NCBI RefSeq assembly: GCF_002734215.1
Contig: NZ_NSEB01000004.1
Location: forward strand, 255,954-319,953
Origin: Fredinandcohnia onubensis
GTDB taxonomy: Bacteria; Bacillota; Bacilli; Bacillales; Bacillaceae_L
Direction of reading: 5' to 3'
Length of the DNA: 64,000 nt
Under the pieces are notes generated by a model. That model was given only the letters and a program-made list of their open reading frames with translations, was not told the DNA's origin and made no database searches. The position numbers were made by a program, and so were the translations under genes. Positions 61,453 through 64,000 of this stretch are shown in pieces. How positions within the stretch are numbered: the stretch's first letter is position 1; each line of letters starts with the position of its first letter.

Positions 61453-61488
61453 CAAACATGGTGTTAAATCTATATGACACCATGTTTG
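61453..61488 (+). terminator. Hairpin after the LtaS-family gene
   Basis: CAAACATGGTGT and ACACCATGTTTG form a perfect 12-bp stem with a 12-base loop; there is no T-run. Confidence 0.65.
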
Positions 61489-61523
61489 CCATGTAAATAA
61501 GGAACTTGTCTGGGGGTAAAAAA

Positions 61524-62402
61524 ATGAAGATTAATTATTCCATTGTTGATGTTTTTTCAGAAGGAAAATATACAGGAAACCCACTAGCTGTATTCAAAAA
61601 TGCTGGAAATCTTTCTGACAGGGAAATGCAGCAAATTGCAAAAGAAGTCAATTACTCCGAAACTACTTTTATTTTGTCTGATATAAAAAATGCAGGGGGG
61701 TATGATGTTCGAATCTTTACACCGAATGAAGAGATTCCTTTTGCGGGTCATCCTACTTTAGGAACTGCTTTTATCATTCAAAATGAAATAGTAGAGAAAC
61801 CAGTGGAAACTCTGATTCTAAATTATACGGCTGGTCAGATTCCAGTTTCATTTAATAACCAAGAAGAAGTTCTATGGATGAAACAAAATGAGCCTACCTT
61901 TGGTCAGCTTTTAGATAGAAAAATAGTATCGGATGTTTTAAACATAGATAGTGAATACATAGACGATCGGTTTCCAATCCAAGAAGTTTCGACGGGTCTT
62001 CCGGCCATCATTGTCCCCTTAAAGTCTTTAGAGGCAGTAAAGAAAGCAAATATAAATAGAGAAAAGTATTATAAGTTAATTGAGCATTTGGAAGCTAAAG
62101 CGATTTTAGTTTTTTCACCAGAAGTTTATAACGCCGAAAATGATATAAATGTTCGAGACTTTGCAGATTACTATGGTATTCCAGAAGATGCGGCAACGGG
62201 CAGTTCGAATGGATGTTTAGCTGCATACCTAGTGAAATATAAGTACTTCAATAAAAGTGAAATTGACATTCGAGTAGAACAAGGATACGAAATTGGAAGA
62301 CCATCTTTATTATTTCTAAAGGCAGATGAGCAAAAAGAGAAAATTAATGTTCATGTAGGTGGGAAAGTTATAAAAATAGCTCAGGGTGAGTGGTTGCTAT
62401 AA
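61524..62402 (+). CDS. PhzF-family isomerase/epimerase
   Basis: The 292-residue protein has the PhzF layout: VDVFSEGKYTGNPLAVF, catalytic Glu in NYSETTFIL, RIFTPNEEIPFAGHPTLG, and a second half with EDAATGSSNGCLAAYL. Characterised members isomerise phenazine precursors, but most Bacillus ones have unknown substrates. ATG 61524 follows GGGGGT. Nothing nearby suggests phenazine synthesis. Confidence 0.92.
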   Translation: MKINYSIVDVFSEGKYTGNPLAVFKNAGNLSDREMQQIAKEVNYSETTFILSDIKNAGGYDVRIFTPNEEIPFAGHPTLGTAFIIQNEIVEKPVETLILNYTAGQIPVSFNNQEEVLWMKQNEPTFGQLLDRKIVSDVLNIDSEYIDDRFPIQEVSTGLPAIIVPLKSLEAVKKANINREKYYKLIEHLEAKAILVFSPEVYNAENDINVRDFADYYGIPEDAATGSSNGCLAAYLVKYKYFNKSEIDIRVEQGYEIGRPSLLFLKADEQKEKINVHVGGKVIKIAQGEWLL

Positions 62403-62522
62403 TAACCTTCATATGCTGCTTTGCAGTAGAAAAGTTAAGGAGTTGCGGGAAAATTACAGCGGAAATACCAAAATTAGTATAAAGTATTCTCATGAAGTCA
62501 TTTTTGATGAGGGTGGGAAACT

Positions 62523-62972
62523 ATGAAAATAGTTCAGGCAACAATTGAAGACTTAGAGGGAGTAACAAATTTATTTAATTCATATCGGAAGTTTTATCAA
62601 CAAGAATCTGATATAGAAGGTGCCAAGGCTTACATAAAAGAACGTATGGCGAGTAAGGAGTCCGTTATATTTGTTGTGAAAGACAAAGAACACTATGTCG
62701 GCTTTACTCAACTTTATCCTACATTTTCATCTATATCTATGAAAAGAGCTTGGATCTTAAATGACTTGTATGTGGATTCTAATGCAAGAAAACAGGGCGT
62801 TGGAGAAATGCTTTTACATAAAGCCAAGGAATATGCAATTGAAACGGGTGCTAAGAGCATTAGTCTCAGTACAGCCCCAGACAATGTTTCAGCGCAAAGA
62901 TTATATGAAAAGAATGGCTACAAAAAGGATACACAATTTTATCATTATGAATTAGAACTGGCGGGATTATGA
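62523..62972 (+). CDS. GNAT-family N-acetyltransferase
   Basis: A 149-residue acetyltransferase with the acetyl-CoA loop [18 protein letters not shown] and the C-terminal strand [23 protein letters not shown] precedes the ATG. It overlaps the next gene by four bases (ATGA), so both are cotranscribed. The acceptor is unknown. Confidence 0.9.
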   Translation: MKIVQATIEDLEGVTNLFNSYRKFYQQESDIEGAKAYIKERMASKESVIFVVKDKEHYVGFTQLYPTFSSISMKRAWILNDLYVDSNARKQGVGEMLLHKAKEYAIETGAKSISLSTAPDNVSAQRLYEKNGYKKDTQFYHYELELAGL

Positions 62973-63313
62973 TGATCAATTACAATGGGAAACGATTCGT
63001 TTCAATAGCTAACACCAAAAATGGAGAGGTTTCCTCAAAGACTTTTTTCGAATACACCCAAGAAGGGAATATCCTTTCAGCTTCCTACAGTGGCGGAGAA
63101 ATTGTAAAAGGTTTTCTAATCGGTATAGTTGAGGAAAATGGATGTTTGAATTTTAGATATAACCATGTAAATACCAGTAATGAGATAAGGGGAGGACAAT
63201 GTTATTCAACTCCCGAGTTACTTCCAGACGGTAGAATTAGACTGCATGAGAGTTGGAAATGGCTTGATAATGAACAAACCGAAGGGAAATCTACAATCGA
63301 AGAAGTAATCTAA
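62969..63313 (+). CDS. Conserved small protein, often labelled N-acetylglutamate synthase
   Basis: A 114-residue beta-rich protein ([33 protein letters not shown] in two parts, and [11 protein letters not shown]). Similar proteins carry the database name N-acetylglutamate synthase, but no acetyltransferase fold is visible and the name is doubtful. It is coupled to the preceding GNAT gene. Confidence 0.8.
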   Translation: MMINYNGKRFVSIANTKNGEVSSKTFFEYTQEGNILSASYSGGEIVKGFLIGIVEENGCLNFRYNHVNTSNEIRGGQCYSTPELLPDGRIRLHESWKWLDNEQTEGKSTIEEVI

Positions 63314-63421
63314 TACTTTAATAGTCAATATTCAATTGACAGCTACATAGGTGGTTACTTTGTTTGAACCCAACTATTTTTCCAACTATAATAAAGAAAA
63401 CCATATAAGGAAGGTTATTTC

Positions 63422-63772
63422 ATGACTAAACATCGGATTTATACAATGAGTTTCGCAGGAGTCTATCCTCACTATGTTACGAAGGCTGAGAAAAAAGGAC
63501 GTACGAAAGAAGAAGTCAATGAAATCATTCTCTGGTTAACAGGGTATAGTCAGGAAGAGTTAGAAGCACATCTAGAAAAAAAGACAAACTTTGAAGACTT
63601 CTTTGCCGAAGCTCCCAAACTTAATCCTTCGCGGGCTTTGATTAAAGGTGTCATCTGCGGAGTCCGAATAGAAGAAATTGAAGACCCACTGATGAAGGAA
63701 ATTCGCTATATGGATAAGCTAATCGATGAGTTAGCAAAAGGAAAAGCGATGGAGAAGATTTTGCGGAAATAA
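63422..63772 (+). CDS. DUF2200 family protein
   Basis: A 116-residue protein matching DUF2200 along its length ([59 protein letters not shown]). Function unknown. GGAAGG precedes the ATG. Confidence 0.92.
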   Translation: MTKHRIYTMSFAGVYPHYVTKAEKKGRTKEEVNEIILWLTGYSQEELEAHLEKKTNFEDFFAEAPKLNPSRALIKGVICGVRIEEIEDPLMKEIRYMDKLIDELAKGKAMEKILRK

Positions 63773-63783
63773 AAGTGAAAATG

Positions 63784-63834
63784 AAGAAACACTGATTCCA
63801 TATAATTGTAAAAGGAATAGTGTTTCTTTTTTTA
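63784..63834 (+). terminator. Intrinsic terminator after the DUF2200 gene
   Basis: AAGAAACACTGATTCC and GGAATAGTGTTTCTT pair with one bulge and are followed by a T-run. Confidence 0.9.
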
Positions 63835-63835
63835 T

Positions 63836-64000
63836 GTTCACCCACGCTTTTAACATCGGGCGGGGGAACATACTAAAAAAAGGTCTGTCCGATAGGGTAC
63901 TTTATATTTCATGATGAAGGAATAAAAGCTGGATGAGCCGAATAAATCATAGTGATTAAGGTTTTGTTGTATTTTCAAAATCTGGAGTCGCCACCTTAGG
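63836..64000. other. Right-edge region without recognised features
   Basis: No start codon with a ribosome site and no repeat or hairpin was recognised in the last 165 bases; a gene beginning beyond the window could have its promoter here. Confidence 0.5.

Overview
The window is chromosomal DNA of a low-GC, spore-forming Firmicute of the Bacillaceae. The evidence is a complete gerA-type germination operon with a sigma-G-like promoter, a treP/treR trehalose locus with TreR-type operators, a BceRS-BceAB-type peptide-antibiotic module, LtaS-family and LysM proteins, and strong AGGAGG-type ribosome binding sites. The species cannot be fixed from sequence alone. No rRNA, tRNA, CRISPR array, insertion sequence or prophage was seen.

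Layout. 1-5.1 kb: a 21-bp tandem array, a ZIP metal transporter and the three-gene germinant receptor operon. 5.2-9.8 kb: response regulator, histidine kinase, ABC ATPase and FtsX-like permease of the Bce type. 9.9-19.7 kb: carbohydrate cluster 1, with a YesN/YesM-like two-component system, a lipoprotein sugar-binding protein, two permeases and a GH2 beta-galactosidase. 19.7-30.1 kb: carbohydrate cluster 2, with a binding protein, two permeases, a second GH2 enzyme, a GH63-like glucosidase, an EamA exporter and a LacI-family regulator. Neither cluster encodes an ABC ATPase, so a shared MsmX-type ATPase elsewhere is implied. 30.2-42.4 kb: an MHYT-PAS-GGDEF protein with a sigma-G-like promoter, lipoprotein, EamA exporter, YczE/YitT-type protein divergent from a LysR regulator, YdeI-like protein, DUF2975/XRE pair, an unlinked uppS, PadR/DUF2812 pair and a CmpB-like membrane protein. 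42.4-47.5 kb: FMN reductase with an MhqR-like operator, treR and treP on the minus strand (no treA beside them), and an AdhB-like dehydrogenase. 47.5-64 kb: small membrane proteins and lipoproteins, M20 amidohydrolase, MOSC protein, SDR plus acyl-CoA ligase pair, LysM protein, peptidase E, TauE exporter divergent from an Rrf2 regulator, LtaS-family enzyme, PhzF, GNAT and small DUF proteins.

The most unusual content is non-coding. Five intergenic tandem arrays were found. Two (1-226 and 19814-19927) share the core TGTCCGATA in opposite orientations with an exact 21-bp period. Three (34131-34448, 43294-43823, 52153-52576) have unrelated sequences but exactly the same 53-bp period, with no indels between units. 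The figures 21 and 53 are close to 2 and 5 turns of B-DNA, and the one irregular spacing seen is a 10-bp insertion. In addition, ten loci carry a dispersed element with core GGGAC...GTCCC, singly or as inverted pairs, resembling REP/REPIN elements. These families are the best candidates for an undescribed system. What they do cannot be told from this window.
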